The translations under genes and the position numbers were made by a program. Below, in pieces: positions 31,392-40,853 of a DNA stretch of 42,677 nt (position 1 is its first letter; each line of letters begins with the position of its first letter). This stretch comes from an uncultured Clostridia bacterium (GTDB taxonomy: Bacteria > Bacillota > Clostridia > Christensenellales > Borkfalkiaceae): the NCBI GenBank assembly GCA_947625865.1, contig CANQQD010000012.1, positions 1 to 42,677 on the forward strand, given 5' to 3'. The notes beneath the pieces are model-generated. The model searched no databases. It was given only the letters and a program-made list of their open reading frames with translations, and was not told where the DNA came from.

Positions 31392-32740
31392 TCGTTCACC
31401 TCGCTATCCGTGTCTTGTCTTTCTTCCGTGTCATATGATGATGAAATAGTCACCTCGGGTCCCTCGGGAGTCTTCTTTTTGAATTTACCTTTTATTTTTG
31501 CAAGGAAGCCCTTCTTTTCTTCTACAATGGTCGTCTGGGCTTTATCGTCGGCTTCTTTGGGAAGAGGTCCCTCGTGGGTGACATATGTCTGACCCTCTGC
31601 CTCCATTTCGGCTATTATTGCCGCATGCAGCGCAATTTGTTCGCCGAAATATACGCGCTTCTCCGATTCCTTGTTGAATATATAAACCTTATGGGGTTTT
31701 AAATTGAATTTAACCGTTTTACTCGGCATGTTCGCTATCTCGTCGGCGGAAATTATAGAGCGCACAACGGGATTCAAAGAATTTGCGTTGGTCGACACGA
31801 CCGAAACGTCCCTGCCCATAACGTCTATTCCCGAAACTGAGCAGGTAAGCCTGCCATCCTTGGCAAGTATAAAGCCCTCGGGACGTATTCCGACATAGAC
31901 CTCCTGATCCTCAACGCCAGCAACGTCGAGCACGCTTTCGTCGCCGATATATAGTTTGCCGTCGCTGACCTTACCCGCAAAGACGTTGATAGGCGGCGTG
32001 CCGAGGAATTTTGCGACAAAAAGATTTTCGGGGTCGTCATATACGCGCTGGGGCTTGCCCGTCTGCATAATCACGCCGAGCTTCATAACAACGATATAAT
32101 CGGAAATGGACATAGCCTCTTCCTGGTCGTGCGTAACGAAAATCGTAGTGATCTTTGTGTCACGCTGTATTCTTCTTATCTCTTCACGGGTCTGTAAACG
32201 CAAACGTGCGTCCAAATTAGAAAGAGGCTCGTCCAAAAGAAGAACGCGCGGCATTTTAACTAATGCACGGGCAATTGCAACACGCTGCTGCTGTCCGCCC
32301 GAAAGCTCGGACGGTTTGCGGTTCATAAAATCCTCGATCTTGACGAGCTTTGCCGCCTCGGTCGCGCGTGTAAGCATTTCTTCCTTGGAAAGCCTGCTTT
32401 CACCTTTCAAATTCTGCAAAGGAAATAAAATATTCTGTTGTACGGTCATGTGAGGATATAGGGCATAGTTCTGGAAAACAAGACCGATACCTCTGTTTTC
32501 GGGAGCAAGCGACGTGACGTCGTCGTCACCGAAGAAAATTTTGCCGCTTGTCGGCGCCTGTAGCCCGCTTATCATAAACAGCGTGGTACTCTTGCCGCAG
32601 CCCGAAGGACCCAATAATCCTATAAGCTTGCCGTCGGGAATTTCAAAATTGAAATCGTTTACGGCTACAACCTCGGCGTTGGGCTCTTTTTTATTTCGGC
32701 TGGGGAAGATTTTTGTGAGATGTTGGAGTACAACTTTCAT
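31388..32740 (-). CDS. ABC transporter ATP-binding protein, UgpC/MsmK-like, with charged C-terminal extension
   Basis: 450 aa from the ATG at 32740 (AAAGG upstream; the 32773 start lacks one). Walker A GPSGCGKST (about 44-52), signature LSGGQQQRVAIARAL (about 145-159), Walker B VLLLDEPLSNLDA and the MalK-type TOBE/OB regulatory domain (about 240-360). The last ~80 residues form an unusual Glu/Lys-rich tail (KKGFLAKIKGKFKKK, then acidic). Energises the two permeases encoded next to it. Confidence 0.95.
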   Translation of the reverse strand: MKVVLQHLTKIFPSRNKKEPNAEVVAVNDFNFEIPDGKLIGLLGPSGCGKSTTLFMISGLQAPTSGKIFFGDDDVTSLAPENRGIGLVFQNYALYPHMTVQQNILFPLQNLKGESRLSKEEMLTRATEAAKLVKIEDFMNRKPSELSGGQQQRVAIARALVKMPRVLLLDEPLSNLDARLRLQTREEIRRIQRDTKITTIFVTHDQEEAMSISDYIVVMKLGVIMQTGKPQRVYDDPENLFVAKFLGTPPINVFAGKVSDGKLYIGDESVLDVAGVEDQEVYVGIRPEGFILAKDGRLTCSVSGIDVMGRDVSVVSTNANSLNPVVRSIISADEIANMPSKTVKFNLKPHKVYIFNKESEKRVYFGEQIALHAAIIAEMEAEGQTYVTHEGPLPKEADDKAQTTIVEEKKGFLAKIKGKFKKKTPEGPEVTISSSYDTEERQDTDSEVNE

Positions 32741-32787
32741 ATTTGGTCCTTTTCTGTCGTATTTTATATACAATATTACTATTGATA

Positions 32788-33642
32788 TTATTGCTCTTTA
32801 GTATTCTCGACCGCTTCTTTTTGAAAAAGCGACTTCTTTTCGATAAGCTCCTCTTGCGAGGCGAAAATCATCTGTAGCTTTATATCGACTGCGACCGTGC
32901 CCGCCACCACATCGTGAATGGGCGTTTTATTCTTTGTCGCAAAAAAGAGAACAATATTTAAAAGTACAAGCGCCGCAAATAAAATGATTGCAAGTACACC
33001 TATCCCTCCGAACAGAAACAGGAATACAAGTAAAACCGGAAACATTGTTTCGATGGCGAATTTGCCGAGGATAGCCCGCGCGAACAGCGCGACGTTTGTT
33101 ATCCTGACGCAATCGGGGCGCACCAAACCGATTCCGAACACCTTTTTACCTATCGTCTGCCCGTTTTTAAAAAAGAGCGGCACGATAAATTCCAAAATCA
33201 GGTAGGCGAGCAAAATCCCCACCGACACCATCATAAACAACAGAATATAAACGTGATGATACTGCGCGTTTACCGTTTCAACGGACGGCAAAGAGCGATA
33301 CTGCCCGTATGCCTCCGACACTGCGGCGTCTTCCCCGTTCGACGCGATGAGGTCTTCTATAATATCGTTGAGTGAGGCGGCTTTGCCGTCCTTTGTAATG
33401 ACATAACCGTCCCCGCTCTCTTCATAGGTGTAGCCGTAGTAATCCGCAAGGCTCTCTATATAATTTTGACGGAAATCTTCCCATTGACCATAATATTGCG
33501 ACGCAAGCTGCTCCTGCCCGCTGTAATTGCATATGAGAGATATGACGAACATCAGTCCGGTCGTTAAAACAGCGATCAATATAGCGTCAAGCAGCCAAGC
33601 GGAAGCTCTTTTAACGAATCCTATTTTTCTGAGTTCGAACAT
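32788..33642 (-). CDS. RDD family membrane protein
   Basis: 284 aa. Starts with RKIGFVKRASAWLLDAILIAVL, containing the R...D pattern of the RDD family, has an extracellular ~75-residue loop (about 43-115), later GKKVFGIGLVRPDCVRITNVALFARAILGK and a final ...NKTPIHDVVAGTVAV, all typical. About four transmembrane helices. Function of the family is mostly unknown (some members are linked to ion exchange). It begins the transporter part of the array and has a candidate promoter of its own. Confidence 0.85.
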   Translation of the reverse strand: MFELRKIGFVKRASAWLLDAILIAVLTTGLMFVISLICNYSGQEQLASQYYGQWEDFRQNYIESLADYYGYTYEESGDGYVITKDGKAASLNDIIEDLIASNGEDAAVSEAYGQYRSLPSVETVNAQYHHVYILLFMMVSVGILLAYLILEFIVPLFFKNGQTIGKKVFGIGLVRPDCVRITNVALFARAILGKFAIETMFPVLLVFLFLFGGIGVLAIILFAALVLLNIVLFFATKNKTPIHDVVAGTVAVDIKLQMIFASQEELIEKKSLFQKEAVENTKEQ

Positions 33643-33692
33643 TCAACATACTCCGGAGCGCAAAACGCAACATTTAGGTCTTGCTTTCTTGC

Positions 33693-33722
33693 ATTATACC
33701 ACAGGTGCTACTCAGAACACAA
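33693..33722 (-). promoter_or_regulatory. Candidate promoter of the RDD/transporter segment
   Basis: Minus strand TATAAT (33693-33698) with TG one nt before it, and a weak TTGTGT (33717-33722) at 18 nt. It lies in the 137-nt gap before the RDD gene, the largest gap inside the array, suggesting the transporter half can be expressed separately. Confidence 0.5.
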
Positions 33723-33779
33723 CCTTTTAAATGAAAATTATTTAAGAAAAGTATAATATTTTTTCCGCGGCTTCGGCGG

Positions 33780-34409
33780 TCAAAGAGTAAAAGCGTACCT
33801 TATCTCGACCTTGCTGCCGCTCTCGGATCTATATGTTATCAGAATATTATAAAACGCGTCGAGGAACGAGGTCTCCACCTTCATATCGCTGCATGTAATT
33901 GCCGTTCCCATAAATGCGTCCGGATCCTTCACGTCGGCTATAAAATACATATCGCCGAGATTTATATTTTCAAAATATGTTTTTTTAAAATCCAGCCCGC
34001 CGCCGATAATTTGGGGCGGGATATAGGCATCGTCGTCGGTCTTCGAAGCCACTGCGCCGTCTACTATAACAGCCTCGCCTTTTATTTTTTCGTGGGTGGC
34101 AAGATTCTCGTCCGCCAAGGTCCCGTCTATTTGCACAAACCGCTCCACGCAGTAGTCGACATGAACGGTATTTTCGTCCGTATAGGTTATCACGTATTCA
34201 CTCGTCAATGAAAGCTCTTCGTTGACGTCGGATAACGGAAGATCTTCAATGAACGTGTCCTTGACGGTCAAAACGATTTTTGAATAATTTATTTCGAGAA
34301 AATTATTCAAACGCTCTATTTTTTCCACCTCGGCGTCGCCCTTGGTGCATGCGGTAAACGCGCACAGAGCAGCGCAACCGGTGAGAAACATTAAAATCAA
34401 CTTCTTCAT
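33780..34409 (-). CDS. Small lipoprotein of unknown function
   Basis: 209 aa. Signal peptide with a variant lipobox FTAC (Cys21). The mature part is mostly beta-strand-like (YSKIVLTVKDTF, LTSEYVITYTDENTVHVDYCVERFVQIDG) with PPQIIGGGLDF in the middle. No family recognised. 22 nt after the secreted endonuclease gene, so likely made with it. Plausible roles are surface chaperone or accessory binding protein, but nothing in the sequence decides this. Confidence 0.75.
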   Translation of the reverse strand: MKKLILMFLTGCAALCAFTACTKGDAEVEKIERLNNFLEINYSKIVLTVKDTFIEDLPLSDVNEELSLTSEYVITYTDENTVHVDYCVERFVQIDGTLADENLATHEKIKGEAVIVDGAVASKTDDDAYIPPQIIGGGLDFKKTYFENINLGDMYFIADVKDPDAFMGTAITCSDMKVETSFLDAFYNILITYRSESGSKVEIRYAFTL

Positions 34410-34431
34410 TCCAGTCTACCGAAAAACAAGC

Positions 34432-35595
34432 TCACCTGTTTAAAAATTCCCCCGCGCTATCTATAGCCGCCTTATTTGCCGACTCCGCGTCGCCGTTCAG
34501 GGAAGCCACATATTTATTATAATTATCGATTGCCTCGTTCAGCGTCGCAACATCCCCCGAAGCCGACTCCTTTTCGGATTCCGTAAGGGCAAGAAGGGCG
34601 TTGGCGGCTTTTTTCAGCGAAGCAAGCCTTAAAGCGAGCGACCCCTCGGTCACAATACCCTCTACCGCGGCATGAAAATCATCTAAATGCTTGTTGCTCT
34701 GGCTGCCGCCCCCCAAAGGCTCGTCGCCCCAAATAGCTTCGGCATATTCGGGATGGTCGACAAACGGGTTGCGGTTGCCCTGTATTTCTTGGGCGGCTTC
34801 GTTCCTTGCAAGTTCCAAACCGTCAACAGGGTCTGAATTATGCCATTCAAGCAAAATTTGTATTGCGGCATTTTCGCTTGTTGCCGCTATAATTTTTGTA
34901 AAATTCAAGGTTCCAAAAAAGTTGGGGCTACCATTTCCGTTGGTAGTTCCATAGATATTTTCGAATGTATTATAATGTGTGTAAACATACATAATAATTC
35001 TAGCCACATCGCCTTTCACAGTGTCAATCGGCTCAAATACCGTACCTTTTTCATATCCGCCGAGTGCGACCTTAACCCCGCTCTTATTTACATACCAAAT
35101 CTCTGTACCGCCAATCACATTACCGTACCTATCATTATCGCGATCAGTGTTAAGCCGACTCTCTGTCGGTCTGATATGCAACAAATCGCTACCACAACCG
35201 CTATTGGCTTTATTCCAAAGATTATTTGAAAGGCTTTTGCACCAAACATGTTCACGATTCCATGTGCCAGGCGCAGCAAACTCCCATGTTGCCGACAATT
35301 CTGCCTGCGCATAAAATTCCATAAGTTGACCGTTAGGACCTGGGTCGGTCCTCTTTACATATTCGGGATTTTTACAGTCGTCATATGAAGTATAATATGT
35401 ATGCGTGGTCGTTATCAGGTCGTGCACCTGACCCAAAAGCTCATTGCCGCCCGTTGAGGTTATGGTTGCATAATAGCTACCCGCTTCTGCTATAGCTGCC
35501 GTTGCGGGTGAAAAGCTGCTCGCCGCAATCACGCCAAACGCCAAAACGACCGCGCCGCAAACAGAGACAATCTTTTTTATGGCTTTCGGCATCAT
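34432..35595 (-). CDS. Secreted endonuclease I family nuclease
   Basis: About 388 aa with a Sec signal peptide (cleavage likely near TAAIA, residue 35). Catalytic core at about 108-160: TWNREHVW (His116, metal/catalytic), SDLLHIRPTESRLN (His140, Asn149) and DNDRYG, the endonuclease I (EndA/Bsn/YhcR-associated) signature. C-terminal ~120 residues form a helical extension (about 290-388) of unknown role. The ATG at 35595 overlaps the tdk stop (ATGA); GGAGG lies 4 nt before it and 7 nt before the next in-frame ATG (35592), which may be the true start. Would cut extracellular DNA or RNA non-specifically. Confidence 0.9.
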   Translation of the reverse strand: MMPKAIKKIVSVCGAVVLAFGVIAASSFSPATAAIAEAGSYYATITSTGGNELLGQVHDLITTTHTYYTSYDDCKNPEYVKRTDPGPNGQLMEFYAQAELSATWEFAAPGTWNREHVWCKSLSNNLWNKANSGCGSDLLHIRPTESRLNTDRDNDRYGNVIGGTEIWYVNKSGVKVALGGYEKGTVFEPIDTVKGDVARIIMYVYTHYNTFENIYGTTNGNGSPNFFGTLNFTKIIAATSENAAIQILLEWHNSDPVDGLELARNEAAQEIQGNRNPFVDHPEYAEAIWGDEPLGGGSQSNKHLDDFHAAVEGIVTEGSLALRLASLKKAANALLALTESEKESASGDVATLNEAIDNYNKYVASLNGDAESANKAAIDSAGEFLNR

Positions 35596-36179
35596 TGCAC
35601 CTCCTGCTGTTCTTTGATTTTTTTGAGCCAGCATTTCCTGCACATGGCGACATATCTGTTATTGCCGCCTATACAGATCTGCGAGCCCTCGGTAACTATT
35701 TTCCCGTTGTCGTCGAGGCGCGCATTGACCGTGGCTTTTGCCCCGCAGGTGCAAATCGACTTTATTTCGCTTATGGATTCGGCAATTTCAAAGAGCCTTT
35801 TGCTGCCGGGGAACAAATGCGTGGTAAAATCGGTGGCAAGCCCGAAGCACAACACGGGGATATTCCGTTCGATTACGATATCCGAAAGGCTGTCGACCTG
35901 TTCGGGCGTGAGGAACTGACATTCATCCACAATTATTACGTTGCAGTCCGAGTAGTTTTCGAGGTATAGCTTATATAGGTCATCGTTTTCACCCACAGCT
36001 ATAGCTTCCTTTTGCAAGCCTATACGCGACTTGATAATATCGTGACCGTCGCGCGTATCTATAGCGGGCTTTAAAAGAAGCACCTTCATATTGCGTTCTT
36101 CGTAATTGAATTTTGTTATGAGCGCCTGCGCTGTTTTGGAGCACCCCATCGCGCCGAACTTAAAATATAATTTTGCCAT
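35592..36179 (-). CDS. tdk: Thymidine kinase (type II, zinc-binding)
   Basis: Phosphorylates deoxythymidine to dTMP. P-loop GAMGCSKT (8-15; the SKT form occurs in some Firmicutes), DECQFL (about 86-91, Walker B), and the C-terminal zinc site CTCGAKAT ... CRKCW. 195 aa, normal. 13 nt after the pdp stop. Allows thymidine from degraded DNA to be reused rather than broken down. Confidence 0.95.
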   Translation of the reverse strand: MAKLYFKFGAMGCSKTAQALITKFNYEERNMKVLLLKPAIDTRDGHDIIKSRIGLQKEAIAVGENDDLYKLYLENYSDCNVIIVDECQFLTPEQVDSLSDIVIERNIPVLCFGLATDFTTHLFPGSKRLFEIAESISEIKSICTCGAKATVNARLDDNGKIVTEGSQICIGGNNRYVAMCRKCWLKKIKEQQEVQ

Positions 36180-36192
36180 TTTCCTTCTGTGA

Positions 36193-37494
36193 TTATTTTA
36201 TTATGTCGTAAATGAGCGGTTCTTTTTCGGGTGCGGCGTCGGAAATTTCCGTTGCGGAAAGCAGTCTTTCTTCTGCGGCTTCAAACGACGATTGGCTATT
36301 GGAATAGAGAACCGCTATATCCTCGCCCTCATGCACGTAATCGCCCGTTTTTTTCTTTAAAACGATCCCCGCGCTGTAATCTATGGCGTCTTCAACCTTA
36401 TTTCGTCCCGCGCCGAGCGCAAGACTTGCAAGCCCGTAGGCTTCGGCGTCCGCTCGGCGGATATAACCGCTCACCCTGCTCTTAAAGGCATGCGAATATT
36501 TAGCCTTGGCAAAACCTTCGGTGTGCTCTATAAGCTTCGGGTCGCCGCCCTGCGCCTTGACTGTTTCTATCAATTTATTGAGCGCGCTGCCGTCCACGAT
36601 CGCTTTACGGGCAAGTGCTTCGCACTCATCGGGCGTGCCCTTCCCTGCAAGCGACAGCATGTGCGCCGCAAGAGTGATGCACACGCCCGTCAGATCGTCG
36701 GGTCCTTTGCCGCGCAGAGTCTCCACCGCCTCTATGACCTCGAGGGAATTACCTATGGCGTAACCCAACGGACGGTCCATATTGGTAATGAGCGCGACCA
36801 TCTTCTTGCCCGCGTTCTTGCCGATGTCGACCATTATGCGGGCAAGTTCCCTGCTCTCGTCAACGGTTTTCATAAAGGAACCGCTGCCCGTCTTTACGTC
36901 TAAAACAATGCAGTCGTCGTCCGCGGCGAGCTTTTTGCCCATAATGCTTGCGGCGATCAAAGGCATGCTATCCACGGTTGCCGTGACGTCGCGCAAAGCA
37001 TAGAGTTTTTTATCTGCGGGGGCAAATTGTTTTGATTGCCCCACAATGGCTAGCCCTATTCTATTGACCTGCTCAATAAATTCCGCGTCGGAAAGGGTTG
37101 TGCGGAACCCGTCTATTGCTTCGAGTTTGTCGACCGTTCCGCCCGTATGTCCGAGACCCCTGCCGCTCATTTTGGCAACCTTAATGCCGTACGAAGCGAC
37201 GATCGGCGCAACTACCAAGCTGGTTTTGTCGCCAACGCCGCCGGTGGAATGTTTGTCCACGCGGATACCGTGAACTGCAGAAAAATCAACCTTTTCGCCC
37301 GAATCGCGCACGGCAAAGGTCAAATCGCATGTTTCGCGGTCTGTCATGCCGCGGAAATAGATTGCCATGCACAGAGCCGAGATCTGATAGTCCGGAATAC
37401 TGCCGTCGGTAACGCCGCCTATAAAATAATTTATTTCCGCGGTGGTAAGTTCGCCGCCGTCACGCTTCTTTTTTATGATGTCATACATTCTCAT
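36193..37494 (-). CDS. pdp: Pyrimidine-nucleoside/thymidine phosphorylase
   Basis: Splits thymidine, deoxyuridine or uridine with phosphate into base and (deoxy)ribose-1-phosphate. KHSTGGVGDKTSLVVAP (about 81-97) is the phosphate-binding signature; SGRGLGHTGGTVDKLE follows; GSGSFMKT and ALITNMDRPLG are also conserved; C-terminal PYNP domain (about 345-433). 433 aa, normal. Cannot be firmly divided between deoA and pdp. The start may be the ATG at 37494 or at 37488. Confidence 0.96.
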   Translation of the reverse strand: MRMYDIIKKKRDGGELTTAEINYFIGGVTDGSIPDYQISALCMAIYFRGMTDRETCDLTFAVRDSGEKVDFSAVHGIRVDKHSTGGVGDKTSLVVAPIVASYGIKVAKMSGRGLGHTGGTVDKLEAIDGFRTTLSDAEFIEQVNRIGLAIVGQSKQFAPADKKLYALRDVTATVDSMPLIAASIMGKKLAADDDCIVLDVKTGSGSFMKTVDESRELARIMVDIGKNAGKKMVALITNMDRPLGYAIGNSLEVIEAVETLRGKGPDDLTGVCITLAAHMLSLAGKGTPDECEALARKAIVDGSALNKLIETVKAQGGDPKLIEHTEGFAKAKYSHAFKSRVSGYIRRADAEAYGLASLALGAGRNKVEDAIDYSAGIVLKKKTGDYVHEGEDIAVLYSNSQSSFEAAEERLLSATEISDAAPEKEPLIYDIIK

Positions 37495-37500
37495 AGTCTA

Positions 37501-39249
37501 TTAAGCCCAGCCTCCGCCTTTTATAAAGTCGGCAAGCAAATCGCGGGCATAGACCCCGCTGTCATACCGCTCAACGACGGTGATATTGTTCCACTTGTAA
37601 AATGCAGTGTACGTATCCACAATGATGTAGTAGGTCTCGTTATTTCTGATACTCGATTGCTCGATCCCCGAAACGTATGTGTAGCCGACCTTGCTATTGA
37701 AGAATTGGCTGATAAGTTTTGCCCCGCTGATTTTACCAAGCACGATCTCGTTGTCAAACGGAAGCACCGAATACAGGTCAGCATAAGTCACGTTGCCGGA
37801 ATAAATATTATAGGGGTTGCGGGCATTCAGATATCCGCCGCCGAGGACGATATTGTATTTCTTTCCCCAGACCTCCAGGCCTTTTTGATAGTACAATTCG
37901 GCGACTTTGCTTACTATCGCCTCCGAATTTTTGGTCGATCTGTTGTAGCCGATAACGTCGTACGGGTTATTGTCGGGGAAGTATTTATCAAACAGCTCGT
38001 CAACAATAGGGTCGTCCCCTATACTGTCCTTTGCGTACGTACCGCTTGCGATAAGCTGCGGCTCAACCGAATATTCCTTTGTTATGATGTTAAACGATAC
38101 GTTTGCACGGCTTATATATCTGTTTTCACTGCTTGCCTGCATGTGGTAAACGCCGTATTCGTCTTTTAAAATATATCGCCGGTGGGTGTGCGCCTCAAAC
38201 ACAAGGTCGACATAACCGTCCGACAATTCGGTATCATAGTAGGCCATATCGCTGTTCTTTACGGAATTGACGCCCGACGAGGAAAAATCCTCGCCGCCGT
38301 CGTGAATGGAATAGACGATAAAATCGCAGTTATCTTCGTTTCTCAATCTATCCGCTTCGTTCTTCACAAGCGCAGTAAGCGCGTCGTCCGTTGCAAAAGA
38401 AAGCCCGTCGCTGAACTCGCCGGAGATAGAACTCAGGCAATCGCCGATAGCGCCGATTATGCCGATTTTTACGCCTCCCTTTTCCACAATCGTGGACGAC
38501 TTGCAATAGTCTACGGCTTTCCCTTGATATGTGACGTTGATTGCAAGAAAGGGAAATTCCGCAAGTTTGCTGTTGGGGGTAAGTATGTCGGATCCCCAAT
38601 CAAATTCATGGTTGCCGAGCGTCATGGACGCAAAACCAACGTCATTCATCCACTCGGTCATAAGTTGCCCCTTGTTTGACGAGGACTCCACGGTGCCCTG
38701 CCACATGTCGCCCGACGACAGGAGTATTTCCTCCCGCTCCGTATCGGCATATAAATCTTTCAGGTATGTGGTAAACTCGTCCAACCCCGACTGTGTAGAG
38801 GTATCCATAAATTTCCCGTGAAGGTCGTTTACCGCATAAAAAGACAGCTCTGAAACAACGCTTTCGCCGCCGTAATCGCAAATTCCGTCCGAATTGAGAT
38901 CCGTATGGGTATGATTGGGATCAACATCATGCTTTACGTATGTTTGCGTCGCCGAAAAATCGCTGTCGAGATAATCGGCGTTGCCGCTTAAGGCCTTAAC
39001 TTTTATGGTCTGTCCCTCACTCAGCGTAACAAAACAATCTAAGGTGGGAATTTCTTCGCCGTCGTCAATAACATAGACATAGTACAGTACGCCGTCGATT
39101 TCATTCCATACGGCTGTACCGTCCTGCCCAACTATCACTTCAGGGGTGGCAAGTTTGGGGGGAGTAGTTTTAATGCAACCTGCAAAAAACACGCATGCGA
39201 ACAGGGCGGCGCATAAAAGATATGCAATTTTACTCAAATTTTTTTTCAT
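37501..39249 (-). CDS. Surface lipoprotein 5'-nucleotidase (UshA/CD73-like)
   Basis: Dephosphorylates nucleotides outside the cell so that nucleosides can be taken up. 582 aa: lipobox FAGC (Cys25); a small beta domain (about 33-105); a Ca-binding-like DLNSDGICDYGG loop (117-128); metallophosphatase domain from about 135 with NDLHG (141-145), GDMWQG (180-185), GNHEFDWG (212-219) and AHTHRR; C-terminal 5'-nucleotidase domain (about 385-575) with GGGYLNARNPY and DLYSVLPFDN. All five metallophosphatase blocks are present. Sits between cdd and pdp. Confidence 0.93.
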   Translation of the reverse strand: MKKNLSKIAYLLCAALFACVFFAGCIKTTPPKLATPEVIVGQDGTAVWNEIDGVLYYVYVIDDGEEIPTLDCFVTLSEGQTIKVKALSGNADYLDSDFSATQTYVKHDVDPNHTHTDLNSDGICDYGGESVVSELSFYAVNDLHGKFMDTSTQSGLDEFTTYLKDLYADTEREEILLSSGDMWQGTVESSSNKGQLMTEWMNDVGFASMTLGNHEFDWGSDILTPNSKLAEFPFLAINVTYQGKAVDYCKSSTIVEKGGVKIGIIGAIGDCLSSISGEFSDGLSFATDDALTALVKNEADRLRNEDNCDFIVYSIHDGGEDFSSSGVNSVKNSDMAYYDTELSDGYVDLVFEAHTHRRYILKDEYGVYHMQASSENRYISRANVSFNIITKEYSVEPQLIASGTYAKDSIGDDPIVDELFDKYFPDNNPYDVIGYNRSTKNSEAIVSKVAELYYQKGLEVWGKKYNIVLGGGYLNARNPYNIYSGNVTYADLYSVLPFDNEIVLGKISGAKLISQFFNSKVGYTYVSGIEQSSIRNNETYYIIVDTYTAFYKWNNITVVERYDSGVYARDLLADFIKGGGWA

Positions 39250-39263
39250 AATGCCTACAAATA

Positions 39264-39668
39264 TTATAGATTTTCAGAAGTAAACGTAAGCGGTAACAGC
39301 ATGTCCAAAGTGTAAACTTCAAATTTGTTGATATTGCCGAGAATTATCTTAAAATCTTTGGGGCAGAACTCTGCCATTACCTGCCGGCAAACCCCGCAAG
39401 GCGGGCATGTTTCCAATGGCTCGCCCTCTTTGCCTCCCACTATCGCAAGAGCCTCAAAGTCGCTTTCGCCCTCGCTTACGGCTTTAAAGATTGCCGTCCG
39501 CTCCGCGCATACGGTTGCAGAATACGCGGCGTTTTCTATATTGCAGCCCGTATAGATCTTGCCGCTTCTTGTCAAAAGCGCCGCACCCACGCGGAAATGC
39601 GAGTATGGCGAATATGATTTTTCGCGCGCCGCCTGGGCTTGCCTCACCAAAAAGCCGAAATCGGTCAT
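39264..39668 (-). CDS. cdd: Cytidine deaminase
   Basis: Deaminates cytidine and deoxycytidine to uridine/deoxyuridine. SPYSHFRVGAALL, GCNIENAAYSATVCAERTAI (zinc Cys plus Glu) and CPPCGVCRQVMAEF are diagnostic. 134 aa tetrameric type. ATG overlaps the deoB stop (ATGA). Confidence 0.97.
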   Translation of the reverse strand: MTDFGFLVRQAQAAREKSYSPYSHFRVGAALLTRSGKIYTGCNIENAAYSATVCAERTAIFKAVSEGESDFEALAIVGGKEGEPLETCPPCGVCRQVMAEFCPKDFKIILGNINKFEVYTLDMLLPLTFTSENL

Positions 39669-40828
39669 TTTATGACCTCCTTCAAAAAGCTTTCGCCCGA
39701 TGTATTTTTCTTATCGACGCCGAAGTAATCGAGTACGGTTGCGCTTATATCCGAAAAGCTCGGGCGCGTGCCCAAATTCACGCCGCTTTTGATTTTGGGA
39801 CCGTAAATGAGCATGGGCGTATATTCGCGGGAGTGGTCTGTCGAAGGCGTCGAAGGATCGCAGCCGTGATCCGCGGTTATCAACAGAACGTCGTCCTCCC
39901 GCATGTCCTTTATAAATCCCGTCAGAAAATTATCGAATTCGGTAGCCGCCGCGGCATATCCCGCAACGTCGTTTCTGTGGCCGTATTTCATGTCGAAATC
40001 GACCAGATTTACAAAGCAAAGCCCCGAAAAGTCTCTTTTTTGTATCTCCTTAGTTACCTGCATACCGTGCGTGTTTGAAACCGTGCGGTTGCTTTCGGAA
40101 ATTCCGCTGCCGGCAAAAATATCGTAAATTTTACCTACGGATATAGTATCGTACCCCGCCTCTTTCAAAAGATTTATCATTGTATCCGACGGCGGTTCAA
40201 GCGAAAAATCGTGTCTGTTCGATGTGCGGGTATAGGGATATTCGCCTGTAAACGGGCGGGCGATCACCCTGCCTACGCCGTGGGGCGGCACAAGCATTTT
40301 ACGGGCTGTTTCGCAGTACTCATACAGCTTTTCAACCGGCACCACGTCCTCATGCGCCGCGATCTGGAAAACGCTGTCCGCCGAGGTGTAGACTATCAAA
40401 TCGCCCGTTTCCACATGCTCGCGCCCGTAATCTTTAATGACCTCAGTCCCGGAATAAGGTTTATTGCATATTACCTTTCTGCCTGTTTCCCGCTCAAACT
40501 CCTCTATTATTTCCGCAGGAAATCCGTTTGGATATGTAGGTAACGGGTCGGGAGAAATAATTCCGGCTATTTCCCAGTGACCGATCGTAGTATCCTTGCC
40601 CATGGACTTCTCGCACATTCTTGCATAGCTTGCTTTGGGTGCGCGCACCCCGCCGCCCACGCCGTCTATATTGAACAGCCCCATCGATTTGAGCCCGGGA
40701 CAGTTGAAAAGCGGGTGGTTGCGTATTGCACCCAATGTGTTGCTGCCCTCGTCGTGCCACAAATATGCGTCGGGAAGTTCACCTACGCCGAAGCTGTCAA
40801 GTACAATCAAAAAAAATCTTTTTGCCAT
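39665..40828 (-). CDS. deoB: Phosphopentomutase
   Basis: Converts (deoxy)ribose-1-phosphate to the 5-phosphate. Alkaline-phosphatase fold with DSFGVGELPDA (11-21), DTTIGHWE (about 79-86, phosphorylated Thr), TSADSVFQIAAHEDVV and ADHGCDPSTPSTDHSRE (metal ligands). 387 aa, normal. Confidence 0.97.
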   Translation of the reverse strand: MAKRFFLIVLDSFGVGELPDAYLWHDEGSNTLGAIRNHPLFNCPGLKSMGLFNIDGVGGGVRAPKASYARMCEKSMGKDTTIGHWEIAGIISPDPLPTYPNGFPAEIIEEFERETGRKVICNKPYSGTEVIKDYGREHVETGDLIVYTSADSVFQIAAHEDVVPVEKLYEYCETARKMLVPPHGVGRVIARPFTGEYPYTRTSNRHDFSLEPPSDTMINLLKEAGYDTISVGKIYDIFAGSGISESNRTVSNTHGMQVTKEIQKRDFSGLCFVNLVDFDMKYGHRNDVAGYAAAATEFDNFLTGFIKDMREDDVLLITADHGCDPSTPSTDHSREYTPMLIYGPKIKSGVNLGTRPSFSDISATVLDYFGVDKKNTSGESFLKEVIK

Positions 40829-40853
40829 TTAAATCACCGTAAAAATATTAAAA

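Noticed and set aside
35592-35643. Upstream start for the endonuclease I gene at 35643
   Set aside because: It would overlap tdk by 52 nt and add 16 residues before the signal peptide; ATGs at 35595/35592 have GGAGG at suitable spacing.
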